A DNA stretch of 64,000 bases, from positions 38,443,120 to 38,507,119 of the forward strand of contig NC_084887.1 of assembly GCF_958979055.1 (NCBI RefSeq), written 5' to 3'. The position numbers and the translations under genes are program-made. Below are positions 23,590-35,291 of the stretch, one piece after another. The DNA comes from Alnus glutinosa. Taxonomy: Eukaryota; Streptophyta; Magnoliopsida; Fagales; Betulaceae. The first letter of the stretch is position 1; every line of letters begins with the position of its first letter. The notes under the pieces are model-generated. The model searched no databases. It was not told the DNA's origin and saw only the letters and a program-made list of their open reading frames with translations.

Positions 23590-23870
23590 CCCCGTTTGAA
23601 ATCTCCTTTCCCTTTCCCTTTTCCTTTCCTTTGAAATTTTTTTTAATGATTGAAAAATAGGATTGATGTGATATAAAGTTGAAATAATTTATATGAAAAA
23701 GTGAGAAAAATTTGTATTGTAGTGAGTTTTTTATTTAAAAAGTAATAAAAAAAGTGTTGATGTGATATAAAAAGTAAAAAAAAAAGTAAGAATGTTTTGA
23801 AATTGATATTTTTTGGGAGAAGTGAAGGGAAGGGGAGGGGAGGGGAGGGGAGGAGGGATTTCAAACGGGG
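23590..23870. mobile_element. MITE of the GATGTGATATAAA family, copy 2
   Basis: Terminal inverted repeats CCCCGTTTGAAATC and GATTTCAAACGGGG, followed by pyrimidine-rich and purine-rich subterminal tracts (TTTCCCTTTCCC; GGGGAGGGGAGGGG). The interior matches 52766-53053 closely: TTGATGTGATATAAAGT, AATTTGTATTGTAGTGA, TTGATGTGATATAAAAAGT. No clear TSD. Confidence 0.75.
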
Positions 23871-23886
23871 AAGTAATATATTTTTT

Positions 23887-24085
23887 GGGAAAAGTGACAT
23901 GCTCCCCTCAAACTACTACCCGATTGCCTATGTCTCTCCTACCAAAATATAACGTCAATGTCTTTTCAAACTATCAAAATTTGTCAATATCCCCCAATGC
24001 CATAAATACCCTTAATAATTTAAAAAATAAAAAATCTAAAGGATATATATATCCTCTTCTTTTTCTTCAAATTTATAGGAGGTTT

Positions 24086-24116
<31 letters not shown>

Positions 24117-24275
24117 GGGTGGTGGTCTTATTGGAAAAGTTTTAGGGGCATTTTTGTCTTTTTTGCCGTCTTATTGACAACTTTTGATAGTTTTTGGGAA
24201 ACATTGAGACAATCTTTTAGTTTTGGGGGATAGTGACAATCGGATGGTAATTTGAGGAGTATGTTGATTTTTCCC
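23887..24275. mobile_element. Mutator-type element with 9-bp TSD and G24 tract
   Basis: A 389-bp element with imperfect long inverted ends: GGGAAAAGTGACATGCTCCC on the left and, complemented on the right, GGGAAAAATCAACATACTCC. The flanks ATATTTTTT (23878-23886 and 24276-24284) are identical 9-bp repeats, although low complexity. The centre holds T13 followed by G24 (24096-24119). Confidence 0.7.
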
Positions 24276-24284
24276 ATATTTTTT

Positions 24285-25027
24285 TAACAGATTAATTTAA
24301 AGGCTAAAATTTGAATATAAGGGGGAGGGTAATATCAAATATTAGCGTTCAAGTTCAAAGTATAAAGTTGAAATGAGGTTCTCGATCTTTGTGGATGTAT
24401 CAAGCTTAGACTAATGAATTAACCTTAATTCACTTGTTATAATATCGATCTTCTTAATTGATCGAGCTTCCATTGATTGTAGGTTTTAGTTTGTTAAAAC
24501 GAGCTGGTCATACAGCCTATATATGATCGATGATCGATGTACATGTTAGCCCAAATATTATATATTGAGTGATATTTTTGTTATTGGGTTTTATGCACTT
24601 TATTAATTGTATAAGAATTTGATTCCTACTGAATTAATGTGGTATAAACAATATGCGGACATGTACGTAACCCTATTAGGGTTAGGATCTAATTGTAATG
24701 GAAGGACTCCATTAAGTTTTCTATATATATATATTCTCCTCTATCTCCACAACCTTTTTGCAAACCCTATTCTCTGGGAGAACAGTTTAGAGCCAGCCCC
24801 ATTAACGACTACCTTAAGAGAGTATAATTAAACCCAGGCAAAAAATTAAGAAGATGAAAGAAGTCGATCAAAAGAGTTTAAAGTAGGTAGCTGCCATTTG
24901 TATATAATTAGCACAAACTTTATTCTGTATCCCGAGGATAAGTAAATCTAAATTGTAGATCTTTCAGAAAAGCATGCAGCTAGCTAGATCTAGAGGACGT
25001 TACATAACTTACATGAATTGATAAACT
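24285..25027. other. 3' flank of the WRKY gene
   Basis: No separate gene. The part nearest 25027 should include the WRKY 3' UTR. Confidence 0.45.
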
Positions 25028-27712
25028 TCAAAAAGGAGCGTAAATTTGCATCTGACTCAAGATATGTTCAAAATTATCAGACGGCTTCTCTATCGGATGG
25101 GTGTGCACCCCTTCATAAGTAGTCACTACAATTCCTTCATCTTTGGTTAGGCGTTGAACTTGCTTCTTTACATTACAACCTTGATACGTACACCGATAGT
25201 AGCTTCTGCATGCAATATGACAAAATAGAATTAATTCAACGATATGCAGTTAATATTTTGTTTCTCTTTGGTGTAGAAATTTATGTAAAATATAAAATAG
25301 GAGATGAAAAGCGGAAGCAAAAAGAGAAAGACAACGTACGTACGTACACATACAATAGATTTGGGACAGTTAACCTGGTTCAATCTTAGAACTACATCTC
25401 TTTATTATATTAAATTGTATGTTATAATTATTAGGTTAACATATATGCTCTATCTATAGAGAGATTGTGGTAGGCGAAATAGAGTGAAAAAGGTAGGGGA
25501 TTGATGACAGACCTACAAAGAAACTAATTAATCAAAGCTTACTATGGAAAATATTCTAACAACTTTAATTAAGTTTTCTCGGATGGGAAAAATTGCATTA
25601 GTGGTGTTATATAAGAATGCATGCATATCTAATACAAATGATATGGCATTTATATCTTTTCATCGTAATAAACATATTAGGACCGTCCCAGCAGTTGGCT
25701 TCATAGAGGGACTATTTCAACATTAAGCCAACAAAATTAAATGTGAGTTACAATGTTCATACATGCATAACAAAAATATTGATGCCATATACACCTTCGG
25801 TTCGATAGAAAGTCATCATCTCGATCCATTTGTATTGAAATACGCAAGGTCATCAAGTATATACGAAGGGATTGATATTTACTGAAAGAGATCAAAGCCG
25901 TATCGTGGCAATGATTAGGATCACTCTTTCCATAAAAAGGATTTGAGAATCTGAAAATCTGTTCTATTTATTTATAATTCCTATAAAAAGAACGAAGAGA
26001 AAAGACTTACAAGAAAACAGATGCAACAAGAAGACAAATCGATGCACTAATCGCAACGGCTTTTTAAAGCTCAATTCATTCACTACAAAAAATTATATGT
26101 TTTAAGTCGTTTGAATAATGTTGTTTTTGGGCAAAAACTGACACTATTCATTTTAAGTCATTTGAATAGTGTCGGTTAAAAAACAACTTAATACATAGGA
26201 TTTGAATTCCATATCAAAGTTGTTTTACTATTCAAACGACTTCATATTATTTATTCTAACGCGCACCATGACTTTCAGCCTCCTGGATGAGGAGATGAAA
26301 GATTTTAGTTCTATGCATATAGTCTTTCAAACGTCTAATGCTGTGACTTTAGATTGCGATCTAATCTAATCTCATCTCATCTCATCTCATCTCATCTAAT
26401 TAGTTAATATTTTATTAGATTAAGATCTATTAAAGTTGTCCTAACATTCTTCAGTTCTTAAACATAAGACATTATTGATAGGATCATGTCAAACGTCTCT
26501 GTACGGGTATAGGATTTATCAAAGATTCGACACAGAAAAATATGGGGTACGCAGTTTTTTATATGCATAGTTCTGAGTTCTCTATAGAATTCATGTGTCA
26601 TTAGATTTTCATTTTGTTTTTCCTTTCTTTTTCTTTTTTTGTTGAAATAACTGCTAAAAATCATGTGGAAGAATGTTCAAAGAGATCGAGCCATGCAATT
26701 TAACCCATACACTTACTCTATTTTAACTTGTATTATATATTGAAAGGTCCGTGGTTTAAGAACTTTAAGGGGCCTAGCTTACACATGTATTCTTGAGAAT
26801 TCCTCGTATGTTAGTATATATATATATTGTATTAGAAGAACAAGAATAAGAGCTGAGAGGGAAAACCCTAGAAGAAAAACTTTTGAAGATGTATCAACCT
26901 AATCCACTCTCACAGAATTCCCATTAATTAATGTGCACTACTAGTAGTCTAGTACTATGGGTGCTCGCGTATGGTGTTTCTCACATCTGCGAGGAATGAG
27001 GATGCATGCTTGCTTGCATGTATGTTTTGCAGTACATCACATCCATAACCCTAGTGTGAAAGGAGCAATTATACTTAGTTTGAACTCTTCTCAACTAGTT
27101 CTTTTTTTCTTTTCTTTTTTTGGATGAATAATATTCTCAACTAGTTCTTAATTTGCATATATAGGTAGTGGGAAATGATGAGGTTTTTGGTGGCGGGGTC
27201 TTTACATAATTCAGATCTAATTAAAGAGCATCGAAATGACACATACCAGAACCCAAGAAAAAGAAGAAAAAAAAAAAAGAACCCCACAAAAAAGTGTGAT
27301 AAATGAAGCTAGCTAGTTAAGAAAAGAATTCAACTAACCTCGGAAATTTGTTGTTCTTTACTGCTTTTTGGCCATATTTCCTCCACCTATAGCCATCATC
27401 GAGTATGTCAACCTGGCTCCTAGTTTGAAAGGCATATCTGGGCTTCCTAATCTTCTTCTCCACCTTCTTCTTACCTGGTTTCACCCCGCTTTCATCCCCA
27501 TCAAAGCTTCCAGTACTATGAGAAAGGTGTGTAACTTCTGCTTTAGGGACATGTTTTAATTCTGTCCTCAACCCCAACAACATCCCACTTGAACACTCAC
27601 CATGAGAATTATGAAAAGTATTAGAGCTTTCCATGTTTGTTGAGAAAGGATCATAACTACTTAACTGCCCTGCAGACGAAGAAGAAGGGAAAAACATTTG
27701 GTAGTTCTCCAT
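25028..27712 (-). CDS. WRKY transcription factor, group IIc, WRKY75-like, 183 aa
   Basis: Exon 1 is 27712-27339 and exon 2 is 25205-25028, separated by a 2133-bp intron. The intron splits the Arg codon after NNKFP, the conserved intron position of WRKY domains. The protein starts [13 protein letters not shown], then a Ser-rich region and a basic patch ([15 protein letters not shown]). The WRKY domain has WRKYGQK at residues 110-116 and a zinc site C130-X4-C135-X23-H159-X-H161. The flanks [19 protein letters not shown] and the end [14 protein letters not shown] are typical of the WRKY75/45 clade, which binds W-boxes and acts in phosphate starvation, senescence and defence. An in-frame ATG at 27751 would add 13 mostly hydrophobic residues; I prefer MENYQ because relatives start there. 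Confidence 0.95.
26081..26245. mobile_element. CACTA-like terminus in WRKY intron
   Basis: The sequence begins CACTACAAAAAATTATATG, like CACTA-type (En/Spm) ends. It is followed by subterminal words in both orientations (AAGTCGTTTGAATAATG, AAGTCATTTGAATAGTG, CTATTCAAACGACTT). No matching TTTTTTGTAGTG end is seen in the intron, so this is a fragment. Confidence 0.5.
26361..26400. repeat. (CTCAT)n pentanucleotide repeat
   Basis: CTAAT units pass into about six CTCAT units inside the WRKY intron. Confidence 0.85.
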
Positions 27713-27892
27713 AGAAAGCCAGGTTAACTTGTAAAGATAGAAGAAGATCAAGCAGAATGTCTCTGAAAAGAAGGTGCTCTAATAAATCAAAAAGGTGGGG
27801 CGGCGGCTGGGTGGCTAGCTATAAGTCTATAACCCACAAAATTCACCGTATATTCATTAAGTGCGAAATAATAAGAAGAAAAATTCAAAGAG

Positions 27893-27902
27893 ATATATAT
27901 AG
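27893..27902 (-). promoter_or_regulatory. TATA-like box upstream of WRKY gene
   Basis: On the minus strand this reads TCTATATATA, about 180 bp before the ATG at 27712. Confidence 0.4.
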
Positions 27903-27989
27903 AGTGAGTAATGTCGTAAACGGCACGAAAAATGTCTAGCGGGTTGATTAGAAAAACAAAGGTGGAAAATGGTGGCGGCTTCATCATTA

Positions 27990-30900
27990 GAAAAAGACGT
28001 GAGTGAACTACATTTAATTAATCATGTAGAAATTAAGGAAAATGCTGTTTGTACGTATCTTGTATTTAAGATTTATACATAAGGATCGATCGTCCCCATA
28101 CTTTTATTTTATAAAAATAAGGATATATTTTTCAACTCAATGTCAAAAAATGAAATATAAAAAATAGTCCTTAATTATATATAAACCTAGCTTATTCATA
28201 TATGTGGTGCATGTGCAGTATTTTTCATTCATTTTAACCCTAATTGTTAATGGATGGTACGTATAAATTATACCATGGTGGTAATTTGATCCGATTGAGT
28301 GTTATTTTTTAAAGTTTGGTAGTTTAAAAACTAGAAGGTATAATTCACGTACATCGTTTTTTCTTTTTAACTCTAACCCACTTTATCAAAAAAAATATAT
28401 ATATTACTATTAAAAAATCATGTATTTCTCGCATGCTATTTAAAAAACAATATATTTTCACATACTAAGGAATGCAAGACAAATTTATAAAATGGTTTAA
28501 AAAAAATTTCTTCAACCCAGTTTGAAGAAAATTTAATTTGTCTCCATTTAAATATTCTCCGTCAAATATTTCTTAACTTATTCTTTGTAAAAAAAATTAA
28601 AAAAAAAATTACCATGCATGTTTACCAATTTTTTGCTAAAAATATAGGTAGTTAGACGGAGGTAATTTTTCACCGATCGATCGAAATGTATATTTCAACG
28701 AGTTAAAATAACTTTTGACTAGTCTAATGTATCGATCATTATATGCTTTTAGATTAATGTAAATTAAGGGTGGTGATGCCATCACACGTGTACGAGACAA
28801 TCATATTTCAAACATGTTCCTTTCTTGGTGTTGGGTCGTGGGTGTTGGGTGCAATGTTCTTTCCCGTTCGTATACCAATGCCGATTTGATACATCGTAAG
28901 GAAGATATGATGTGGATATGAGAACCGATATTTTTCGGGTATAAATTTATTTATTGAACTTAATTAAGGGCACTTTTGGCTTAGAAAATGATAAAAAGGG
29001 CACGTTTTTGTAAGTAAGAATAACTTAGGAATGGAATAACTATTTTTATAGAATATCTATTTCATTATTTGGTTGCACAGCTATTCTTTCTAAATTGAAG
29101 AACAATTTTTTTTTTTTTTAAACAATCTGTAGTAAATAGGTATATATATATTTTTTATTTTTTTAAAATGACTACTTAGATCATTGATTTGGACCGTCAC
29201 ATTAACATAGTGAAATACTTATATGATAAAAATATAGTTTTTAATATCACTCTAAATGGAATAGTGCTCTATAAATAATATCCCAAAAAACTTATTATTT
29301 TTTTAATGTGCAAAAAAAGAAAAAAATTATTCATATTCCTCATCTCTCCATGGTGGCTTGCGGCCGACCGCCCCAACTCCTTAGGGGTGGGCGGCCACTC
29401 CAATTCGATAGATTCTGAGAGTAGCGCGACTACCCCAGTGCGTAAAGAGTGGTCATGACTACCCTCAATGCGTCATGTGTAACAATGACCGGCCGCCGGA
29501 TCGGATGGGCCAACCGCCTCCACACGGTGATTGGGGTTGGGGATAGTGTCAACTAGGAAGAGGTGAGTGCTATTTCTGTACTATTCAACTAAGAGGAGGT
29601 GAGTGCTTAAACAAAAGGCAGAATGTGTGTGGCTGACTATGCAGTGTACTCTACACCATCTCACGAGGGCCTTGACCACATGCACAGGGTTTGATGTCCT
29701 ATGATCAATCTTTGTGTCTGTCTTGTGATTAATTTTTTTTAGGGTTTTATATTGGAGAACTGATTCTCGTATATCACTTTTACAACAAGTTTACAACAGC
29801 CCTCTCACATGGAGTGGGCCCCACAATGATGTATTTCTATCATTTTTCTTTCTATTGACGACATGAATGTGGCAGTTTCTTTTGTCTTTATACTATTCTC
29901 TCTCTTTATCACATTTTTCTTGGCTGCCCTCTCTTAATCACATTCAAAGTCCGAAACAATTAAGTATATTCTATATCAAAATTAGCCTAGAGATCCGTGA
30001 TAAAGCTAGGCTCTTTGATAGAGCACTAAGCATTAATCTACTACATCTTTCTTTGTTTATTCATGAATATCATCAAAGTTTCTTTTCCTCCTTGCTAATG
30101 GGGTGCATGGAGCCACTTTATCATCAAACCAAACGCTTAATTAATAGAGGAGAGAACAGATCGAACATGCTTGGAGAAAGAGAGAGAGACAGAGAGAGGG
30201 ACACGTATGTGTTGAGTATATATTTAATTTTATTTTTTTATATTACTTATTGGCGAAGTGCCATGTAAAAAATACATATTATTTAATAAGTGTATAATAT
30301 GAAATACTTTAATTGTTCTTCTATTTAAAATATGTTATGATTCTTATAAGTCGATGGATCTCCTAAATGACTAGCTTAATTAAGAGCAATCTTAATTAAG
30401 TCATATATTATATAGACAATATGACATAGTGGATTAATGCTAGCTATAATGCTTTATCAAGAGATGTAGTCCCCGTCTAATTTAAAAATTAAAAAATCTA
30501 AATCTAAATAGATCAAAGAAATGAATACATGAGTATTAATAAAGGTATAAAAAAATTGATATAAAATTTGTTGACTATGGAATCAATAATAAAAATTCGA
30601 ATCGACAAAAAATGTCAGTTCTAATGTGGAAAAATTATAGAAGTTCAGTCACCCAATCGACGGTTGATTGTGACATGAATTCACGCGTCAAATAACGCGT
30701 GCATCTAACGATTTCTGTCAAAGAGTTTGAAAAGCACTTTACAATAATTGTAAAATCGCATGCAATGACCAAATAACTTGATACAAAGCCAAATTACATA
30801 GATGAAAAATGATATTTTTCTTAATTTTAAAAGATATTTTTTATTTTGCCAAGGTTGGGACACGAGGAAAGAGACCTGGCCGGGCACGTGGGTTTGAACC

Positions 30901-32384
30901 TTGGAAAAAAGTCTTAGCGTTAGGTCCGCGCAGCCCCAGCTTTGTTTGGGTTGTTTTTTTCAAACAAGCTTTGAAACGTCAAATGGGCACATGTTTCTTT
31001 GAGCTCAACATCCCCCCAACCTCTTTACCTTTCCATTCCATGACTTTTTATTCCAGTGCCAAAAATTTCACCAATCCTACATCACACGAGAGAAAAATCC
31101 ATGCCCCGCTATAGCTGCTTCCTTATATTCCAGCTAGCTTTCCGGTGCCAAATTAAATTCTGGTCTCTTCAACTCAACTACGACCAACATTTTTCCTTAA
31201 AATTTTTTTTTTTTTTTTCCTCCCCTTATATAAATAATATCTTCAGAGGGCAACAGGATAATTATTATTTAAAATGAATCTTGATAAAGTAGTTTTCAGC
31301 AACCAAGTTGGGCTGGAAAGTGGACATGCGGCCCAAGTATCCAAACGCAATCCTCTAGGCCTTAGGCCCATGTGCTACGTATAAGCATACGTAAGCGAGT
31401 TTGACAGCACATGCCCCAGAAATCCCATAGGCCATAGTTTTTATAAAATTTAGAAGGATTCATTTATTATTTGTAATCTTATTAGGATATATTATGGATA
31501 TTATTTATTATTATGAGTCTTATTAGGGTGTGGAATAAGAGGTTTGTTAGGATTTGTATTAGGAGTCCTAAGGATAGACATATTATTCTTTAGAGTTGTA
31601 ATTTCATTTCAATTCTTATTGTAATTAAGCTTATATTAAGATACCCTGCCCTACATTCAATAATATATAAAAGGGGAACTTTTATTTAACGAGACAAATG
31701 ATGATTTATGGTGATGGGCATGCATTTTCACGGTTATATTTTGTGTTGTGGGCCATGTGGCTGATCGAGTGAACCAATTATCTTTGATGGTGAAGAATGG
31801 GGCAGGTGCATGCGTAGCTGCTTGTGATGTACATTTTCATGAAGAGATTTCATATCTATCAAATCTAATTCTCCAACATACACAGTTGTTCTCCTAATTT
31901 GTCATATTCTTATCTTTTGGATTGACAAAGGCGTCCATGAATTACGACCACCAGAAACAAAGTTGAAAATTGAACACTCACCGCACACAAATATCCATCA
32001 ATTATCATTTTGAAATTTGAACATAGAGAATACCCATAAGCAAAAGTTGATTCCCACCTGAAAGTTTGAAAATGTCCTCGTAGACGTACCAGTCAATTCA
32101 TTTCCCCATAAGGAATTACGTAACGTTTTTCAGGATGGCGATTCCTTGCAATTTTATTGGCCAGATGGTACGTACGATGTCATCTATAATTGTGAGAGGT
32201 CCATTTCTCACAATTGCATGCCCGATTGCAGAGACATAATTACAAGAGATCACGATATGTTTTTCTAAGCCTTAATTAGCAAAACCATTTCAAAATTTTT
32301 AAGGACCTCACCGATTGGTTTTATGTTATTGGCAAATTCAGTATCAAAGACTTATATTGTAAATTTGTAAGTTTGGGTTTAGGG
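27990..32384. other. Intergenic, no gene supported
   Basis: AT-rich. A GC-rich patch at about 29340-29560 (GGCCGACCGCC, GGGCGGCCACTCC) looks like transposon debris. About 29750-29850 has a partial relative of the 1380-1524 MITE. About 31440-31690 resembles an old LTR fragment by composition only. Confidence 0.4.
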
Positions 32385-32512
32385 TTAAAGTTGGTCTTAA
32401 AATGAGGTTTAAGAACTTAGTTTGCTTGGAGGACTTACTTTTGCAGGGTATCATGTGGAGGGTTGGAGATGGTCGATCAATCAAAAGTATGGGGGGACAA
32501 GTGGCTGCTAAT

Positions 32513-32691
32513 CAGGGGTGGACCTGCATAGGAGCCATGGACCCCACCCCCAAATTTTTCCTAAAAAAAATTCAAAAATTAAAAAATTAAAATTTTACCT
32601 CCTAATTTTTAAACTTTTTTAGTTTTGCCACCTCAAAATTTTCTTTTTTCAATTTTGCCTCTCCATTTTTACAAGCCTAGGTCCGCCACTG
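32513..32691. mobile_element. hAT-type MITE in the LINE, decayed TSD
   Basis: A 179-bp element with ends CAGGGGTGGACCT and AGGTCCGCCACTG. The flanking 8-mers are CTGCTAAT (32505-32512) and CTGCCGAC (32692-32699). They match at five positions, and the other three are all C-to-T or G-to-A changes, as expected after methylated-cytosine decay of an original CTGCCGAC. The LINE frame (KWLPTP) supports that original. Confidence 0.75.
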
Positions 32692-33063
32692 CTGCCGACC
32701 CCCACCACTTTTGCAATTCAATCTCCTCCAAAGATCCTAGCCGAATTTGTTATGGTTGCTAACCTAATTGACCATGGAACTAAAGGTTGGAATGTGGAAC
32801 TCATCCAAGCTGTGTTTTCGGAAGCTGAAGCCAGAGTTATTGTTAGTATTCCTTTAAGCCTGGGTTTGCCTCCAGACAGGATGGTATGGAGAGGAACTAC
32901 GAATGGGAGCTTCACAATCAGAAGTGCTTACCATCTTGGCAAAGAGACCCAAGCTTTGGAAGGAGGACAGTGCTCTCATGTGGAGGAAGGGGTAGATATG
33001 TGGAAAGCCATTTGGGCATTACAAGTACCCAATTCGGTTAACTTATTTATATGGAGAGCTTGT

Positions 33064-34401
33064 TGTTAACAACATAAGTGTACGAACTCAAATGAAGGTT
33101 ATTGCGAAGTAATAATTCTCAGAAGTCCGAGTGTCAAACCGTTGGGATTTGGGAAACAAAGAACACTAAAAATAATAAAATTTAAAACAAAAAAAAATCT
33201 ATGACAGATGATTTAGTTGAATTATGCAAATAAAATATATAACGGAAATAACAATTAAAAGAAATCGCTAAGGCATTGAAGTTTTACTTTTAACAAAATT
33301 ATAATATTTATTTCACAACTCATGTGATAATCGAAAAATAGATCAGTGAATACCAAGAAAAAATATCATCAAAAGATTAATCTTAAAATTGATTGATTTT
33401 ATTACGCAAAATTGGTTATTTGATTTGCAGGGAATTCAAAGCATTCACTGTACTCGTAGTTAACAATAAATCAATGAATTTTGTAGAATAAAAACCTTTT
33501 TTTAAGAATAAATCATGCAATCAATTAAAAAGATCATACATTAAAAACCATAAAAGAGTTGGAAAATAAATACTACAATCTTATCAAAAGTTTCACCCCT
33601 AGCCTTAGCTTGAGATTTAGCTAGATATGATTACGTAAATAAATTTCATCGTTAAAATATACATTAAAAACCATAAAAGAATTGGAAAATAAATACTACA
33701 ATCTTATCAAAAGTTTCACCCCTAGCCTCAGCTTGAGATTTAGCTAGATATGATTACGTAAATAAATTTCATCGTTAAAATCCTAAACATCATGCTAGCA
33801 AAATAAAATAACTAAGAAGAAAATAAAAACAAATCTTAAACCGTCAACGCTGTCTTCTTCGATCTGGAGCTGAACGTCTTCTTCTATTTTTTTGCAATTT
33901 TCGGATTGCTTGTTTGTTGCCGTGTTGCTTCTCTTATAGAGATAAGAGTCATTCTTCTTTTGGGATTCGTACAACTATAAGAATCTCAGTCTTCTATTTA
34001 TTCCACGTCTCTCTTTTACACTTGAAACAAAACACTGCTTCTTCTTTTTATAAGGGCCAAAGACACATTTTTCTTCTTGGTTTTGTCATGTAATAGTATT
34101 AGAATGTTTCTCCAATTCGTGAGTCCAGCAGCTTGGTTTCACCTCTTCTTGTATTACACATTGGACTCTATCTTGGGCATAGAATAGACTTCTTCTTTTG
34201 ACCCTCCTCTTGGCTTTTACTCTTTGATTTCTTTTGTAATTCCTACATAACACAATTTCTTGCATTAATATATCATTTAATCTTAATATTAATATTTGAA
34301 CAATATTCCACAATTAAATATAAAATGCAAAAATTAAATTATAATAAAGTATGATAATACTTATTTTAATATAGAAAATAATCACTTTTAAGCTGTTATC
34401 A
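33064..34401. mobile_element. Solo LTR, 1338 bp, in the LINE
   Basis: It begins TGTTAACA and ends TGTTATCA, giving TG...CA ends with short imperfect inverted repeats. Perfect 5-bp duplications CTTGT flank it (33059-33063 and 34402-34406). The LINE protein reading resumes on the far side. There is no coding capacity and no internal region, so a solo LTR left by LTR-LTR recombination is the best reading. The superfamily is not determined. Confidence 0.85.
33538..33781. repeat. 123-bp tandem duplication inside the solo LTR
   Basis: Units 33538-33660 and 33661-33781 start ACATTAAAAACCATAAAAGA and differ at only about two internal positions (GAGTTGG/GAATTGG and CCTTAGC/CCTCAGC), so the duplication is recent. 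Confidence 0.95.
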
Positions 34402-34836
34402 CTTGTCATAATATTCTACCAACTAGAATGAATTTAGTCCAGAAGAAGGTAGTGAAAGATTCTTCTTGTCCTTGTTGCGGTGTGGCTGAAGAGACCATTT
34501 GCCATACTCTTTGGGAATGCCCAGCAGCACAAGATGTTTGGGGAGGCAACTCTTCTTGTTTCCAAAAGTGTCACCAGGTAGGGCATGATTTTAAACTTCG
34601 GTTTGCTTACTGTTTGGAAAGAGTCTGTGGGGAGGAGTTAGATTTATTGACAGTGGTGTCTAGGCGCATATGGCTGAGAAGGAATTCTTTGGTTTTTGAG
34701 GGCATGTTTTCTCATCCCAACGTAGTTTTCGCTGAAGCGGAAAAATCTCTTATAGAGTTCATGCGATGTCAGTTTAAGGAGTCTAGTGGTTTACAGGATG
34801 GGGAGACTACCCCATGCAATAGAAATATTAAATGCC

Positions 34837-34837
<1 letters not shown>

Positions 34838-34871
<34 letters not shown>
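34838..34871. repeat. C34 homopolymer
   Basis: An uninterrupted run of 34 C within the LINE, in the Pro-rich linker before RNase H. It ends two bases before the gag-only LTR element, whose TSD (CCCTC) derives from this tract. The exact length may be a sequencing estimate. Confidence 0.85.
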
Positions 34872-34873
<2 letters not shown>

Positions 34874-35221
34874 TGTCATAGGTATATTAGTAGTGGGCTT
34901 AGTGTTATGGGCATAATAGCATTGGGCCTTTGCCTTAGTAATATAATGGGCATTTGGCCTTATTAGTTTGGTAAGCCTTTAAGTGAGTTTATATAAACAA
35001 GACCAGTAAATAGTTTTAGGATTCAAGTTGTAATTCAATCTTGGCTGAAAATGGAGGGGGAGTACCTCGAATCACTCACGGAGGTTTTAGGCATCCTCGA
35101 ATTTGCCTAATTTCAGTATAATATCATTTTCCAATTTTATTGTTTTTCATTGATATTACATTTCTTCCATTCCATTTCCATTTCCTTGTTCAATTTCCAT
35201 TTCAGTAATCTGCGTGTTACA
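34874..35221 (+). repeat. 5' LTR of the gag-only element
   Basis: 348 bp with TG...CA ends and a TATATAAA at about 34991. Nearly identical to the 3' LTR. Confidence 0.95.
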
Positions 35222-35224
35222 AAT

Positions 35225-35236
35225 TGGTATCAGAGC
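35225..35236 (+). other. Primer-binding site (tRNA-iMet)
   Basis: TGGTATCAGAGC, complementary to the 3' end of plant initiator tRNA-Met, three bases past the 5' LTR. Confidence 0.93.
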
Positions 35237-35291
35237 CTCTGAACCAACTGCCCACTCTGATTTCCTGTCTGTGAGAACCCGATCTAACACC

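Larger units (their letters stand above)
32402..34837 (+). pseudogene. LINE ORF2 remnant: RT-distal and zf-RVT region
   Basis: Readable pieces include GIMWRVGDGRSIK (32453 on), then KWLPTP split by the MITE, then MVWRGTTNGSFTIRSAYHLG, then VDMWKAIWALQVPNSVNLFIWRA up to the solo LTR. After the LTR the text continues ILPTRMNLVQKK, with CPCCGVAEETICHTLWECP, a CX2C...HX4C zinc motif typical of plant LINE zf-RVT domains. It is broken by insertions and small frame changes, so no product is expected. Confidence 0.85.

Noticed and set aside
30809-31277. Overlapping plus-strand frames at 30.8-31.3 kb
   Set aside because: Low-complexity, no domain, no gene context; not supported as coding.
33538-33781. 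Direct repeats considered as a CRISPR-like array
   Set aside because: Only two 123-bp units with no spacers, inside a plant solo LTR; a simple tandem duplication.
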